From: an uncultured Pseudomonadota bacterium
Lineage (GTDB): Bacteria; Bdellovibrionota_C; UBA2361; CALMIO01
DNA length: 64,000 bases
Reading direction: 5' to 3'
NCBI GenBank assembly: GCA_937864035.1
Contig: CALMIO010000001.1
Coordinates: 37,847-101,846 of the forward strand
The notes under the pieces are model-generated. The model saw nothing but the letters and a program-made list of their open reading frames with translations, had not been told where the DNA came from and did not search any database. Made by a program: the position numbers and the translations under genes. This document shows, piece by piece, positions 44,973 through 53,096 of this stretch (position 1 is its first letter; each line of letters begins with the position of its first letter).

Positions 44973-45687
44973 AGGGGCTGACATAGATTAGCAGAAAGCT
45001 AAACTATGTCAATGCGGATAAAACAGTGTAAAATGAGCAAAAAGAAGCAAATTGAGCTATTAAAATTCTTTGTAGCTGAAGTGAGTGCTAGAAAAGCTAG
45101 TGAATTACTAGAAATTAACAGAAACACAACGAGATTATTTTATCAAAAAATTAGAGAAGTAATTTGCTATCATATAGAAAAGGAAGCTAAGGAGCTCTTC
45201 AATGGCAAAATAGAGTTAGATGAGAGCTATTTTTCGGATGAAGACGCAAGGGCAAGCGAGGTAGAGGAGCGGCTGATAAAGTAGTTGTATTTGGGATACT
45301 AAAACGCAAAGGCAAAGTTTATACTTGTGTTATTCAGAACGCTAAGACTAGCACAATCATGCCCATAATTCGGCGTAAAATCATGCCAGATAGCGTTGTC
45401 TATACAGATCAATATCGTTCTATAATGCTTTAGATGTTTCGGACTTCAAACATTATAGTATTAATCACGATTTTGAATTTTCAAAAAATTCCAAAAATCA
45501 TATAAACGGTATTTAAAACTTTTGGAATCAAGTCAAAAGAATTTTAAGAAAATATAACGGGATACCTAAGAGTAACTTCAACTTATTTTTAAAAGAATGT
45601 GAATTTAGGTTTAATTATGGAAATTCAAAGCAACAGCTTTTAACTCTTAAAAACTGATGCTTAAAAACCTAATCTATGTCAGCCCCT
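44973..45687 (+). mobile_element. Decayed IS1595-family (IS1016-group-like) insertion sequence
   Basis: Two 19-base terminal inverted repeats bound the element: AGGGGCTGACATAGATTAG (44973-44991) and its reverse complement (45669-45687), a 715-base unit, which matches the typical size of IS1016-type elements. Flanks AAAAATTC and AAAATTTT agree at 6 of 8 positions and may be a degenerate 8-base target duplication. The transposase inside is broken. Intact repeats mean the element could still be mobilised in trans if a related active copy exists. Confidence 0.85.
45006..45657 (+). pseudogene. IS1595-type transposase, frameshifted with a nonsense codon
   Basis: The intact part (45006-45284) ends in LDESYFSDEDARASEVEERL. 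Homology continues in another frame as VVVFGILKRKGKVYTCVIQ and IMPDSVVYTDQYRS, then shifts near 45428 where one T is apparently missing (family YRSYNALD), and resumes as INHDFEFSKNSKNHINGI-stop-NFWNQVKRILRKYNGI, where TAA replaces the expected Glu codon, ending LKECEFRFNYG. At least two frameshifts and one nonsense mutation; the gene cannot make an intact transposase. Confidence 0.85.
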
Positions 45688-45749
45688 AAAATTTTACTGA
45701 CTACTTTAAATTCTGACGGTTAGGTAGTTTTGGTTGGAGAGAGGGTGTA

Positions 45750-45777
45750 AGTCAGATTTGAATCTGACTCTTTTTTT
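45750..45777 (+). terminator. Orphan Rho-independent terminator
   Basis: AGTCAGATT (45750-45758) pairs perfectly with AATCTGACT (45761-45769); a run of seven T begins at 45771. It points along the plus strand, but the only plus-strand gene upstream within 1.4 kb is the esterase, with the IS element between. It may be the old terminator of the esterase operon or belong to a short RNA. Confidence 0.65.
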
Positions 45778-45901
45778 ACAACCAATTTTTTATCTTCAAC
45801 TAGAATTTAAATAGAAGTTTTCCCCAGGAAATTGCTCCTTGATGAGTACGCTTAGAGTTATATACTATTAACCAATAATCATTAAGTTAAGCTAAATATA
45901 T

Positions 45902-46087
45902 TCATTGAGCTGTAGTCTTTTTTCTAAAAGCTACTTGATAAAACTCATTCAAAATTGTTTTGTGAAATCGTTCACAGATACCATTTGTTTGAAGTGATTT
46001 AGCTTTAGTTTTTTTATGCTCTATAAATGTTCAGCTAGCTGGAGTAATCCTAATTTATTTTTTGATAAGCTTTTCTTGTAATGTCAT
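45902..46087 (-). pseudogene. Internally deleted IS481-like transposase remnant
   Basis: ATG 46087 is preceded by an AAGGAG-type site and starts MTLQEKLIKK, then, after a one-base shift, KLGLLQLAEHL: the N-terminus of IS481-type transposases. It jumps directly to IEHKKTKAKSLQTNGICERF and HKTILNEFYQVAFRKK, the integrase-core block that normally lies some 200 residues later, so the central part has been deleted. The frame ends after the catalytic-core remnant. Confidence 0.75.
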
Positions 46088-46121
46088 TTTTGGTTTCTCC
46101 TTAAATGGTGTTTTAAATTTT

Positions 46122-46182
46122 CCATCCCCCCATGGGGGGATGGTTCCCATCTCTAGAGTTACCCCATAGTCATAACTATGGG
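46122..46182. repeat. Double palindrome
   Basis: 46122-46143 is a perfect 22-base palindrome (C6/G6 core, CCATCCCCCC with its complement). Twenty bases later CCCATAGT (46163-46170) and ACTATGGG (46175-46182) pair around a CATA loop. Two strong hairpins in tandem between transposase fragments resemble REP-type or IS-end structures. I see no T-run, so not a terminator. Confidence 0.7.
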
Positions 46183-46215
46183 TAGTACATCTCTGTCAGA
46201 TTAAGTCATGACTAA

Positions 46216-46371
46216 TACAATTTATTCTACTCTTACGGCGAAACACAGCAAGTTAGTCAAAAATATATAACAGAATATAATACCGAAATACCTAATGGAG
46301 TTTTAAATAAAAAAACACCTGCTACCTTTGACATGGAATATTTCCGTAATAATTTAGAAAAAGTAGCTTGA
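46216..46371 (+). pseudogene. Transposase C-terminal fragment (integrase-core family)
   Basis: Open frame after a stop: ETQQVSQKYITEYNTEIPNG followed by VLNKKTPATFDMEYFRNN and a stop. The YNxxxPNxxLxxKTPxxxF pattern is the typical end of IS3/IS481-type (rve) transposases. No start or upstream part is present. It faces away from the deleted IS481-like fragment, so these may be different elements. Confidence 0.55.
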
Positions 46372-46490
46372 TTTTTATGAACCAATACTTTAAAACCTCT
46401 CATTAAAACTAGTCAAATTTCAGCGCGCTATGCACAATCGCTCAATAGCAGCAATTTTAAATATTTTCCCAACTTATAACTCCTAATCAT

Positions 46491-47570
46491 ATGGAGTATA
46501 TTACCAATGCACCTATTCAAGCAGGAAATATAAAGAAAGAGTCAACTGACAAACTTCTTCCTATTGCTGTAGCGCTAACTATTAACCAGATTATAGAACG
46601 CACTTCAGAAGTTGGAATTTCATGGAATTTGGTTAGAGCTAACTCTGATAATCCAGAAATAGAGCTCGCTCTTGCTGAAAATGAGCTCAGAAATTTTAAT
46701 CTTGAAAGCAATCAAGTACCTAAAATTTCAAGATATCTAGATACAGATCAAGGCTTTTCAGCTTGGACTCAAAAACAACTTTTAAAGTCACTTGAATTAG
46801 GAGCAATAACAATCTCTAATGAGAAAGTTATTGAGTGTGGAGCTTGCGAATCACCGACAGCACTACATGGTGTCAAGTTCCTTCCTTCGATTTGTAGTTA
46901 TTGTAAGTCAGAAGGTGATTTTAGAACCAGCATCCGCAGAGTTATTACTGGCTTACTACCAAAATCAGATGAGCAACTTGCTGAATGTGTGGATATCACT
47001 AAAGTACCTCCTAATTGGAAGGGTCAAATTGCCATGCTCCCTGATAGAATTCTTATCAGCAAGAAAAGAAAAGCAGGCATTAGCTTGGATAAGTTTGACC
47101 TTGACAACTTGCAGCTTGACCCTAAAGTTTCAAACGCAGCACTTATAATGTATGGCGGCACTATTAAGAAGGCAGATAAAAGTTGGGGCGTTGTAGGTAT
47201 TAAAAACTTAGGAAAGATAGCTCCATTTAGTTACATTTTTCGAGGAGCAGAATCTAGGCCTGGCTATGTTACGATTTCTAAGATGCCGTTAAACGAACTT
47301 GTTCATTCGGATTCTGATGAGATAAGACTGCCAAGACCAGCATTGACAACCCTACTGACTTGTCTAAGTCTTGATTGCCAAACATGGGCTGATAACCAAT
47401 CGAGGCTAAACGAGATAAAGAAATACGCTCGAAGAATTTTTGCCCTTATATCGAATTCTAGTTTATTGAGGCACCTCGGGAATTCGATAAAAGCAAAAAC
47501 AGCGCTTGAACTAACAAAGATATTACCAGCGCTTGTCAAAGAAAAGAAATTATTTGGTAAGTATCTTTAA
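46491..47570 (+). CDS. Class I aminoacyl-tRNA-synthetase-like protein, divergent
   Basis: 359 residues, ATG 46491. The N-terminus EYITNAPIQAGNIKKES resembles the first strand and HIGH region of MetRS-type enzymes, with the signature altered to GNIKKE. Residues 85-145 contain AWTQKQLLKSLELGAIT and a four-Cys zinc-knuckle-like part (ECGACE...ICSYCKSEG), as in the connective peptide of class I synthetases, and ISKKRKAG (about 190) is a plausible KMSKS counterpart. A catalytic anticodon domain is not evident. Base use looks more AT-rich than the core genes (by eye). Best read as a paralogue with a changed role. Its 3' end overlaps the convergent nucleotidyltransferase by 21 bases. Confidence 0.5.
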   Translation: MEYITNAPIQAGNIKKESTDKLLPIAVALTINQIIERTSEVGISWNLVRANSDNPEIELALAENELRNFNLESNQVPKISRYLDTDQGFSAWTQKQLLKSLELGAITISNEKVIECGACESPTALHGVKFLPSICSYCKSEGDFRTSIRRVITGLLPKSDEQLAECVDITKVPPNWKGQIAMLPDRILISKKRKAGISLDKFDLDNLQLDPKVSNAALIMYGGTIKKADKSWGVVGIKNLGKIAPFSYIFRGAESRPGYVTISKMPLNELVHSDSDEIRLPRPALTTLLTCLSLDCQTWADNQSRLNEIKKYARRIFALISNSSLLRHLGNSIKAKTALELTKILPALVKEKKLFGKYL

Positions 47571-48152
47571 TAATATTATAGCTTCATCAAGCCTTGATAA
47601 AGCTTTGCTCCTTTGCAACTCAAAAGTCTCATATTTACCTATTTGTCCAAGTAATAATCTACGAGCATAACTCAGCCCGGTAAGCAATCTTTTTTGAAGC
47701 ATATTAGTATCAACGGAGCATTCTAGATCGTAACCGTATAACAATAAATTACGCCATCGGTAAACTAAAAGTTCTCTGGCTATAACATCTTCATGACAAT
47801 ACCATGTGGTATTTATACTATCAGTAATATTAGTTTTTTTTGATATATCTTCTTCACCAAAAGTTATAAAAGATAGCTTGTTGATGTTGTTAGAGTGGGT
47901 ACACAGCTCTCTGTGATTGGCCTTAAATAACTCTGAGTAATCAAAGATTGAACCTTCCAGAATAATATTAAAATCTAAGTCTCTCGGATCTCCTTTAAAG
48001 ATAGCCGATCCAGCAAGAGATAAATGTAGAAGTTTCCTGCCATATCTATGACGTATCTCATTAATAATAGAAGGAAGATCGTTAGAAAGATTCTTTAGGT
48101 TAGTTAAAACTTTAGGCTTATCTTGTTGAGATACTTCTAAAAAAATGGGCAC
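47550..48152 (-). CDS. Nucleotidyltransferase-fold protein
   Basis: 200 residues from GTG 48152. LAGSAIFKGDPRDLDFNIIL carries the GS...DxD pattern of minimal nucleotidyltransferases; the rest is helical (YARRLLLGQIGKYETFELQR). No KNTase or CCA-enzyme domain is evident, so the substrate is unknown. A 48-codon ORF (48137-48283) overlaps its start and could be its true N-terminus through a frameshift at a T7 run. The 3' end overlaps the synthetase-like gene tail to tail. Confidence 0.65.
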   Translation of the reverse strand: MPIFLEVSQQDKPKVLTNLKNLSNDLPSIINEIRHRYGRKLLHLSLAGSAIFKGDPRDLDFNIILEGSIFDYSELFKANHRELCTHSNNINKLSFITFGEEDISKKTNITDSINTTWYCHEDVIARELLVYRWRNLLLYGYDLECSVDTNMLQKRLLTGLSYARRLLLGQIGKYETFELQRSKALSRLDEAIILLKILTK

Positions 48153-48283
48153 TTGTATGCCCGTTCTACATAATTTTTTTGAAAATTTTCGACTTCAATA
48201 TAAATACTTTTGTTAATTCTTGCTATTTGCTCTCTAGGTGGCAAAATAACAGTATCACGATCAGATGGAACATTAGAGTACAT
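48137..48283 (-). CDS. Short ORF fused by candidate -1 frameshift to the nucleotidyltransferase
   Basis: ATG 48283 encodes 48 residues (start MYSNVPSDRDTVILPPREQI; end YKCPFF) with protein-like composition. It reaches TAG right after the run TTTTTTT (48139-48145 on the plus strand as A7). A -1 slip there gives ...CPFFLEVSQ..., the nucleotidyltransferase frame. Either programmed slippage, a recent indel, or a sequencing error in the homopolymer would explain this. Confidence 0.45.
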   Translation of the reverse strand: MYSNVPSDRDTVILPPREQIARINKSIYIEVENFQKNYVERAYKCPFF

Positions 48284-48676
48284 AATTTAAGATTATATAA
48301 ATAAAATGTGCATCGAAAAAAAGCTTGAGTTAGCGCTTATAGAAACTGCGCGTATTGCGCCGAAACCTCTTTCATTGATTAGAGAGTTAATTATTCCCGT
48401 ATTGCCGATCATCATTTCAGCTGTTTTTTGACCCGTCTGTATTAAGAATTCTAAACTACGATATCTGAGTTGGTTTTTAAATTCTATTTGCTGGCACAAC
48501 CATTTCTTCTTCTCGAGGGGTTAGTCCAATAGCTCAATCGATAATTCTTCGCTCAGGCAAGCTTAAGTCTTCGAAGAGCTCGCATGATATATATTAACAG
48601 GAGATTCGTAATATCTAACACGAGTTAATTTCATTAAAATTAAAAAAATTTGAAATTGAATCAAATCTTATATAAA
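48284..48676. other. Gene-poor region in the accessory island
   Basis: About 390 bases. An ORF of 68 codons on the minus strand (48293-48499) has no recognisable features; neighbouring frames contain scattered stops with protein-like stretches (LFEDLSLPERRIID; LTPREEEMVVP), so this may be a decayed gene, but I cannot name it. No promoter or RNA feature identified. Confidence 0.3.
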
Positions 48677-49543
48677 ATGATGTGTAATAATCAAAGAGAG
48701 TTTTTGCATATCGCTTCTATGAAGTGGATCATAATTAAAAATAGACCATTAGGCGGCACGGTAGAATTTAACGGAGAAAGTTACAGAAAGTCTGGGCCAT
48801 TTTTAGCACAAGAACTCAGTAAGGCGAGAACTCTAAACAGTTATGGGTTCCCAGCGCCTATAGTTATTGAAGAAACGGCCGATTATTTTGTTGAGAAGTC
48901 TTTAAAAGGAGTAAAGCTGGCCAATTTAATCGAAACGGAACCTGCTGACTTGGCTATCTTTAGTGGCGTTCTAACAAAACTTCTTAATTCGCAACTTAGT
49001 TATATTGTTGATCGAAATTTTGACGAAGTTAAAAAAGGTATCCATCTTGATAATGTGCTTTTAGAGAATCCAGAACTTGTTCAAGATACTGCTTTAAATA
49101 GTTGCATAAGTAAGTTAGAACGAAGATTAGAGCTTGTTCCATGGTCCCTCTGTCATGGAGATTTGAGTCCGACTAATTTGTTCTCTGATGGAATTATAGA
49201 TTGGGAATTCTCATTTAGCGGTCCAGTTGCTTATGATGTCTTAGCATTACCGTTTACTCAATATCTTTATAATTCAAATAGTATTCAGCCTATTAGAAAC
49301 ACCTATCTATTAGAGTTGGTGAAAGCTGTTAGTAACAGCTTTGGGTGCAACAATCTAGTTAATTTTCAAACAGATTTTATTTTTATGAAGGCACTTTTTT
49401 ATCTATCGCATATGAAGGAAGCAGCGCAGCAAAAACCTGAAAAACAAGATCTTTGGAAGAAACGAAAAAAAATACTAAAATCGATAATCGAGGTTTATGG
49501 TTCGGACCAAATTATTAATGAAAAATTCTTACAAAGTAATTAA
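48677..49543 (+). CDS. APH-type phosphotransferase (aminoglycoside/choline-kinase-like)
   Basis: 288 residues from ATG 48677 (TTG 48650 is possible). The kinase motifs are SLCHGDLSPTNLFSDG (Brenner motif HGD-x4-N) and IIDWEFSFSGPVAYDVLAL (IDWE, equivalent of DFG). The N-lobe is short. Substrate unknown; APH-fold kinases phosphorylate antibiotics, choline, sugars and others. Grouping with the nucleotidyltransferase and synthetase-like gene suggests a small-molecule or tRNA-related modification system. Confidence 0.8.
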   Translation: MMCNNQREFLHIASMKWIIIKNRPLGGTVEFNGESYRKSGPFLAQELSKARTLNSYGFPAPIVIEETADYFVEKSLKGVKLANLIETEPADLAIFSGVLTKLLNSQLSYIVDRNFDEVKKGIHLDNVLLENPELVQDTALNSCISKLERRLELVPWSLCHGDLSPTNLFSDGIIDWEFSFSGPVAYDVLALPFTQYLYNSNSIQPIRNTYLLELVKAVSNSFGCNNLVNFQTDFIFMKALFYLSHMKEAAQQKPEKQDLWKKRKKILKSIIEVYGSDQIINEKFLQSN

Positions 49544-49609
49544 TAGCTCATAACAAAATGTACTGACTAATATTAGAGTGTTTTTTAAATATTTAAGTGT
49601 TAAATCGGT

Positions 49610-50146
49610 TTATAAATCATCATCTTTGAGATCGATTAGAAATATGCCTCCAAGAAAATCAATCAGTTCATCAAAACAGATTCCGACATATCCTCCGGCT
49701 ATAAACAAATCGCCTCCTAAACCGATTTCTCCTGGACAGACGTTTCGTTTATTTGATCCAGAAAAAGCCGGACCGATTCCGATTTCATTGGCGGTTTCAA
49801 TTTGCAGAGGCAGTTTGTCTCTTCCAAAAGCCCCTAGACGAACAGAAAGCGGTAGCATTTGGCGATAACCAGCTTGTCCTAAGTTCGTAACCCTTATAAC
49901 TCCTCCAACAGCTGGTCCAACTCCAAGATCTATCTTAAAAATATCGATTACATCTAAAAATCTATTAGGCAACCAAAGTAGAATTTTTGACATAGTCGAG
50001 GAAGAGTCTTTTTCGGTAAAAGAATCTGGATCTGACCACCCTTTTTTAGGGCTAATTTTATCTGGCTCAGCGTATAAATCTCCTTGAAATATAAAAAATT
50101 GGCAGATCAAGAGAGTTGTAAATTGGAGCAGAACAAGTTTGATCAT
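49610..50146 (-). CDS. Exported hypothetical protein
   Basis: 178 residues. Signal peptide (LVLLQFTTLLICQFFIFQG). The mature part has LPNRFLDVIDIFKIDLGVG followed by GPAVGGVIRVTNLGQAGYRQ and a Gly-rich C-terminus, a recurring exported domain (LPNRxLDxxDIFxxDxGxGPAxGGxxRxT) that I recall from various Gram-negative bacteria. A surface or periplasmic protein of unknown function. Confidence 0.65.
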   Translation of the reverse strand: MIKLVLLQFTTLLICQFFIFQGDLYAEPDKISPKKGWSDPDSFTEKDSSSTMSKILLWLPNRFLDVIDIFKIDLGVGPAVGGVIRVTNLGQAGYRQMLPLSVRLGAFGRDKLPLQIETANEIGIGPAFSGSNKRNVCPGEIGLGGDLFIAGGYVGICFDELIDFLGGIFLIDLKDDDL

Positions 50147-50185
50147 TGGTGTTTTTACGTTGAGCTTCTAAAATATTTTTAAAGT

Positions 50186-50662
50186 TCAGAGGTAGATCCA
50201 GCTGATGCCGGGATTCTTTAGATCGGGTTTAAAGTTTTTGACTATTTTCATGGTAGCGAGATGCCTTTGGAGGGCTGTTTTAATTTTGCCGCTGCCTAGG
50301 CCATGAATAACTTCAATCCTATCAAGACCGGCTATGATAGCACGATCTATTATCTGTTCAATTATTTCTAAAGCTTCGGCCACTTTTTTACCGTGCAAAT
50401 CAATCTTTTCAAGCGAGGAGGAGGTTTTTTGATAGCGTCTCTGAAGATCGCTTTTGTTTTGTTGAGAAGAAGATTTTTGGTTCTGCTGGTTATTATTTTG
50501 CTCTATGGTTGAATTATTAATAGGGGTGATTTCATCTTTTTTACAGAGCGCTTTAACAGGCCCTATTTGAACCATTATTTGACCGGTGTTGGAGATTTGC
50601 GTGATTGCCCCAACAACCTTAAGCTTTTTGACAAATACTTTTTGTCCGGCTTTAAGGTGCAT
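50186..50662 (-). CDS. Smr-domain protein, MutS2 C-terminus-like
   Basis: 158 residues from ATG 50662. Residues 1-45 form a KOW-like beta module (AGQKVFVKKLKVVGAITQI), then a Gln/Asn-rich linker, then a Smr domain with LDLHG-type KIDLHGKKVAEALEIIEQI and IEVIHGLGSGKIKTALQRHL. The same module order ends MutS2 proteins, but no MutS-type ATPase precedes it. Smr domains nick branched DNA or cleave RNA; here a stand-alone nuclease is possible. Confidence 0.85.
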   Translation of the reverse strand: MHLKAGQKVFVKKLKVVGAITQISNTGQIMVQIGPVKALCKKDEITPINNSTIEQNNNQQNQKSSSQQNKSDLQRRYQKTSSSLEKIDLHGKKVAEALEIIEQIIDRAIIAGLDRIEVIHGLGSGKIKTALQRHLATMKIVKNFKPDLKNPGISWIYL

Positions 50663-50777
50663 ATACAATATTAGAACTTTCGAGAAACTAAATTATTTTC
50701 TCGATATCTAAAAATTATAACAAGTTTTTTTAAAAATGAAAAGAATTATTAATGCCAGATGATACAGATTATGGATA

Positions 50778-51203
50778 TCAATCCATAAGTAATTGCCCTT
50801 TGGTTGTTTTTCTAAGCTCTTTTTTTTGTTTGCGGTGTTGTTTAAGCTTTTTTCTTCTTTCCAAACTGTTTTTTGTGGGAGTAGTCAAAATTCTTGTTTT
50901 GGTTGGTTTAATTGCTTGGTTGACGAGTTTGTTGAGCTTAGCAATAGCTAATCTTAAATTGTGTTTTTGCGAGCGAGAACGGGATTCGGAAATAACAATT
51001 TCACCTTTAAGATTGATTAGTTTTTTGAAAGCGGGAAATCTTTTAACTTTTGATTTTTGATATTGATTTAATATCGAGCTTTCATTGTAACACCATCTGA
51101 TGGTTGCTTTGGTGGCGAGCTTATTAACATTTTGCCCGCCCGGACCGGAGCTTGTAGAAAAAGTCTTTACTAACTCTTTCGTCGGTATTTGTTTTAGAGG
51201 CAT
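50778..51203 (-). CDS. arfB: Alternative ribosome-rescue factor / peptidyl-tRNA hydrolase (ArfB type)
   Basis: 141 residues. The GGQ motif SSGPGGQNVNKLATKA sits near the N-terminus, with no domain for stop-codon recognition, and the C-terminal tail is very basic (RRKKLKQHRKQKKELRK), which in ArfB enters the mRNA channel. Releases peptides from stalled ribosomes. A normal ArfB length of about 140. Adjacent to tyrS on the same strand. Confidence 0.9.
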   Translation of the reverse strand: MPLKQIPTKELVKTFSTSSGPGGQNVNKLATKATIRWCYNESSILNQYQKSKVKRFPAFKKLINLKGEIVISESRSRSQKHNLRLAIAKLNKLVNQAIKPTKTRILTTPTKNSLERRKKLKQHRKQKKELRKTTKGQLLMD

Positions 51204-51237
51204 TTTTTCTTTTAAAGTTAAAAATTGGCGAAGTAAA

Positions 51238-52497
51238 TCACTTGATTCCTATTAGGAAATAATTTTTTTTGCCGGATCGTAAAATAAAATTTTTACGGGT
51301 AGTTTCGCTAAGAGGTTTTATGGACAAGGTCGAATCAGCAACTCTTTCGTTATTTATATAGAATCCGCCGCTTTCTATCAATTTGCGCGCTTCCGTTTTT
51401 GACTTGGCGAAACCAACTTTACAAACCAAATCGGTAGTTGTCATGTTTGCTATTTCAGCGGCGGAAAATTCAGCGGAAGGGGCTTCCGCGAACAGATCCT
51501 TTAAAACATCATCTGGCAGGTCGCTAGTAGAACCTCCGAAAAGCGCTTCGCCCGCCTTGCGCGCTTCGCGCGCCGCTTCCACGCCATGAATAATAGCGCA
51601 CACTTCGTCCGCTAGACGCTTTTGCGCTATTCTGGTTGATGGTTCGGCAGATTGTTCTTTAGAGATCTCCTCAATTTCTTCTAAAGATAAAAAGGTTAAT
51701 TGTTTTAGCAGGGTGATCGCGCTTTTATCAGGTTGATTTAAAAGATATTGGTGTAATTTGTAAGGTGAGGTTGCTTCGGGATTTATAAATATCGTTCCTT
51801 GCTCGCTTTTGCCGATCTTTTTCCCTTCATTGTCTAATAATAATGAAGCCGAGAGAGCGATTGCTTCTTTGCCGAGCTTGCGCCTAATTAATTCTAAGCC
51901 AGCTGTCATGTTTCCCCATTGATCTCCGCCGCCAACTTGTAAAATCACGTTTTGGGTGAGAAACAAATGGTAAAAGTCGTAGGCTTGAAGCAACATATAA
52001 GAAAATTCCATGTAAGATATGCCATCGCTGTTTAAGCGGCGAGCAACAAAATCTTTGTCGATCATGTATGCGACCGGGAAGTGTTTACCGATATCTCGTA
52101 AAAAGTTGAGCAGTGTTAATTCGGCTGTCCAATCGTAGTTATTCACGAAACTATAATTAGTAATTTCCAAATTTTGGAAAATTTTGCTGATTATTTTTTG
52201 ATGGTTACTGATATTTTGATTTATCTGCTCAAGAGTCAAAAGCGGCCTTGCGCTTGATTTATCAGAAGGATCGCCGATTGCTCCGGTTGCTCCGCCAAAA
52301 AGAATAACCGGTTTCCAGCCAGCCCGAGCAAGATGAATTGGAATCAACAAGGATAGATAGTTGCCAATTGACAAATGAGGCGATGAAGGATCAATACCGA
52401 AATAAAACCGCTCTCCGGCTGATCTTGTAAGGAAAAGCTGGTCATTTGAAATCTGACTTAGAAGGCCGCGAGCTTTAAGCTGGTGAAGTAAATTCAT
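51238..52497 (-). CDS. tyrS: Tyrosyl-tRNA synthetase
   Basis: 419 residues. Class I signature SPHLSIGNYLSLLIPIHL (HIGH variant), ILFGGATGAIGDPSDKSS, QVGGGDQWGNMTAGLELI for tyrosine recognition, KIGKSEQGTIF (KMSKS variant) and a C-terminal S4 RNA-binding domain with KTEARKLIESGGFYINNERV. Attaches tyrosine to tRNA-Tyr. Length normal for the TyrRS form with S4. Confidence 0.97.
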   Translation of the reverse strand: MNLLHQLKARGLLSQISNDQLFLTRSAGERFYFGIDPSSPHLSIGNYLSLLIPIHLARAGWKPVILFGGATGAIGDPSDKSSARPLLTLEQINQNISNHQKIISKIFQNLEITNYSFVNNYDWTAELTLLNFLRDIGKHFPVAYMIDKDFVARRLNSDGISYMEFSYMLLQAYDFYHLFLTQNVILQVGGGDQWGNMTAGLELIRRKLGKEAIALSASLLLDNEGKKIGKSEQGTIFINPEATSPYKLHQYLLNQPDKSAITLLKQLTFLSLEEIEEISKEQSAEPSTRIAQKRLADEVCAIIHGVEAAREARKAGEALFGGSTSDLPDDVLKDLFAEAPSAEFSAAEIANMTTTDLVCKVGFAKSKTEARKLIESGGFYINNERVADSTLSIKPLSETTRKNFILRSGKKNYFLIGIK

Positions 52498-52529
52498 TTT
52501 TTAAGATATATTTTTGTAATAGAAAAAAG

Positions 52530-52558
52530 TTGAAAAGTTCGGTCAGATTTGCTATTCT
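52530..52558 (+). promoter_or_regulatory. Promoter of rpmG
   Basis: TTGAAA (52530-52535), 17-base spacer, TATTCT (52553-52558) preceded by TGC, an extended -10. It lies about 100 bases upstream of the rpmG start and faces away from tyrS. Confidence 0.55.
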
Positions 52559-52656
52559 GAAATTTAGGTGAAAAATTGATTTTTTGCAACTTTAACTTTT
52601 AAATTAAAACTTAGCCTAGTTGTTTGTTCTGGCTAAATTTTTTCTCAGTTGATTTT

Positions 52657-52884
52657 ATGGCTAAAGCTCAAATAGAGAGTAATTTTTTGGTTTCTTCCGA
52701 AGGAAGCGGTTATTTTTACGTTAATCGAAAAAACCGCAAAAAAAGCAAAGGAGAACAAAAATTAAAACTTAAAAAATATGATCCTATTTTACGCAAACAC
52801 ACTCTGTTTGAGGATAAGAAACTTTCTAAAGCAAAGCGCAAAACTACCCCAGCCGCTAAACCTCAAGAAGTAACCACTAGCTAG
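52657..52884 (+). CDS. rpmG: 50S ribosomal protein L33
   Basis: 75 residues from ATG 52657 (the frame opens earlier at 52624). Family features: ESNFLVSSEGSGYFYVNRK, KLKLKKYDPILRKHTLFEDK. The cysteine pairs of zinc-binding L33 are absent, so this is the Cys-free (C-minus) form; the C-terminal 15 residues after LSKAKRK are an extra basic tail. Start chosen because the upstream in-frame part is not part of L33. Confidence 0.9.
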   Translation: MAKAQIESNFLVSSEGSGYFYVNRKNRKKSKGEQKLKLKKYDPILRKHTLFEDKKLSKAKRKTTPAAKPQEVTTS

Positions 52885-52900
52885 TAGCTAGTTACCTTTT
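52870..52900 (+). terminator. Terminator of rpmG
   Basis: ACTAGCTA (52876-52883) pairs with TAGCTAGT (52885-52892), extended with a small bulge by GTA/TAC, followed by CTTTT. The stem overlaps the stop codon of rpmG. Confidence 0.55.
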
Positions 52901-53096
52901 GACTTTATTGATAGAAATTTCTACGCGCTTTCATATTTGCAAGCGTATTTTTTACTTAAGTTTTAGGCTCTAAAACTTTTTTGTTGCCGATCTCCCTCAA
53001 CTTTCTTTTGATGGCTCTAGCGCCATTTCATTTTTACTTCGCCTTTCCAATAAATCGCGTGCTTGTTATAAATACTTAAGAGATTTTTGATGAATC

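Noticed and set aside
45750..45777. This hairpin as the end of the IS element
   Set aside because: It lies 63 bases outside the right inverted repeat.
48293..48499. 68-codon minus-strand ORF as a gene
   Set aside because: No recognisable features, no ribosome-binding site, and neighbouring frames look equally protein-like.
50752..51060. 102-codon plus-strand frame with hydrophobic content
   Set aside because: Antisense to arfB, a basic protein; its Cys/Phe/Leu richness comes from complementary Lys codons.
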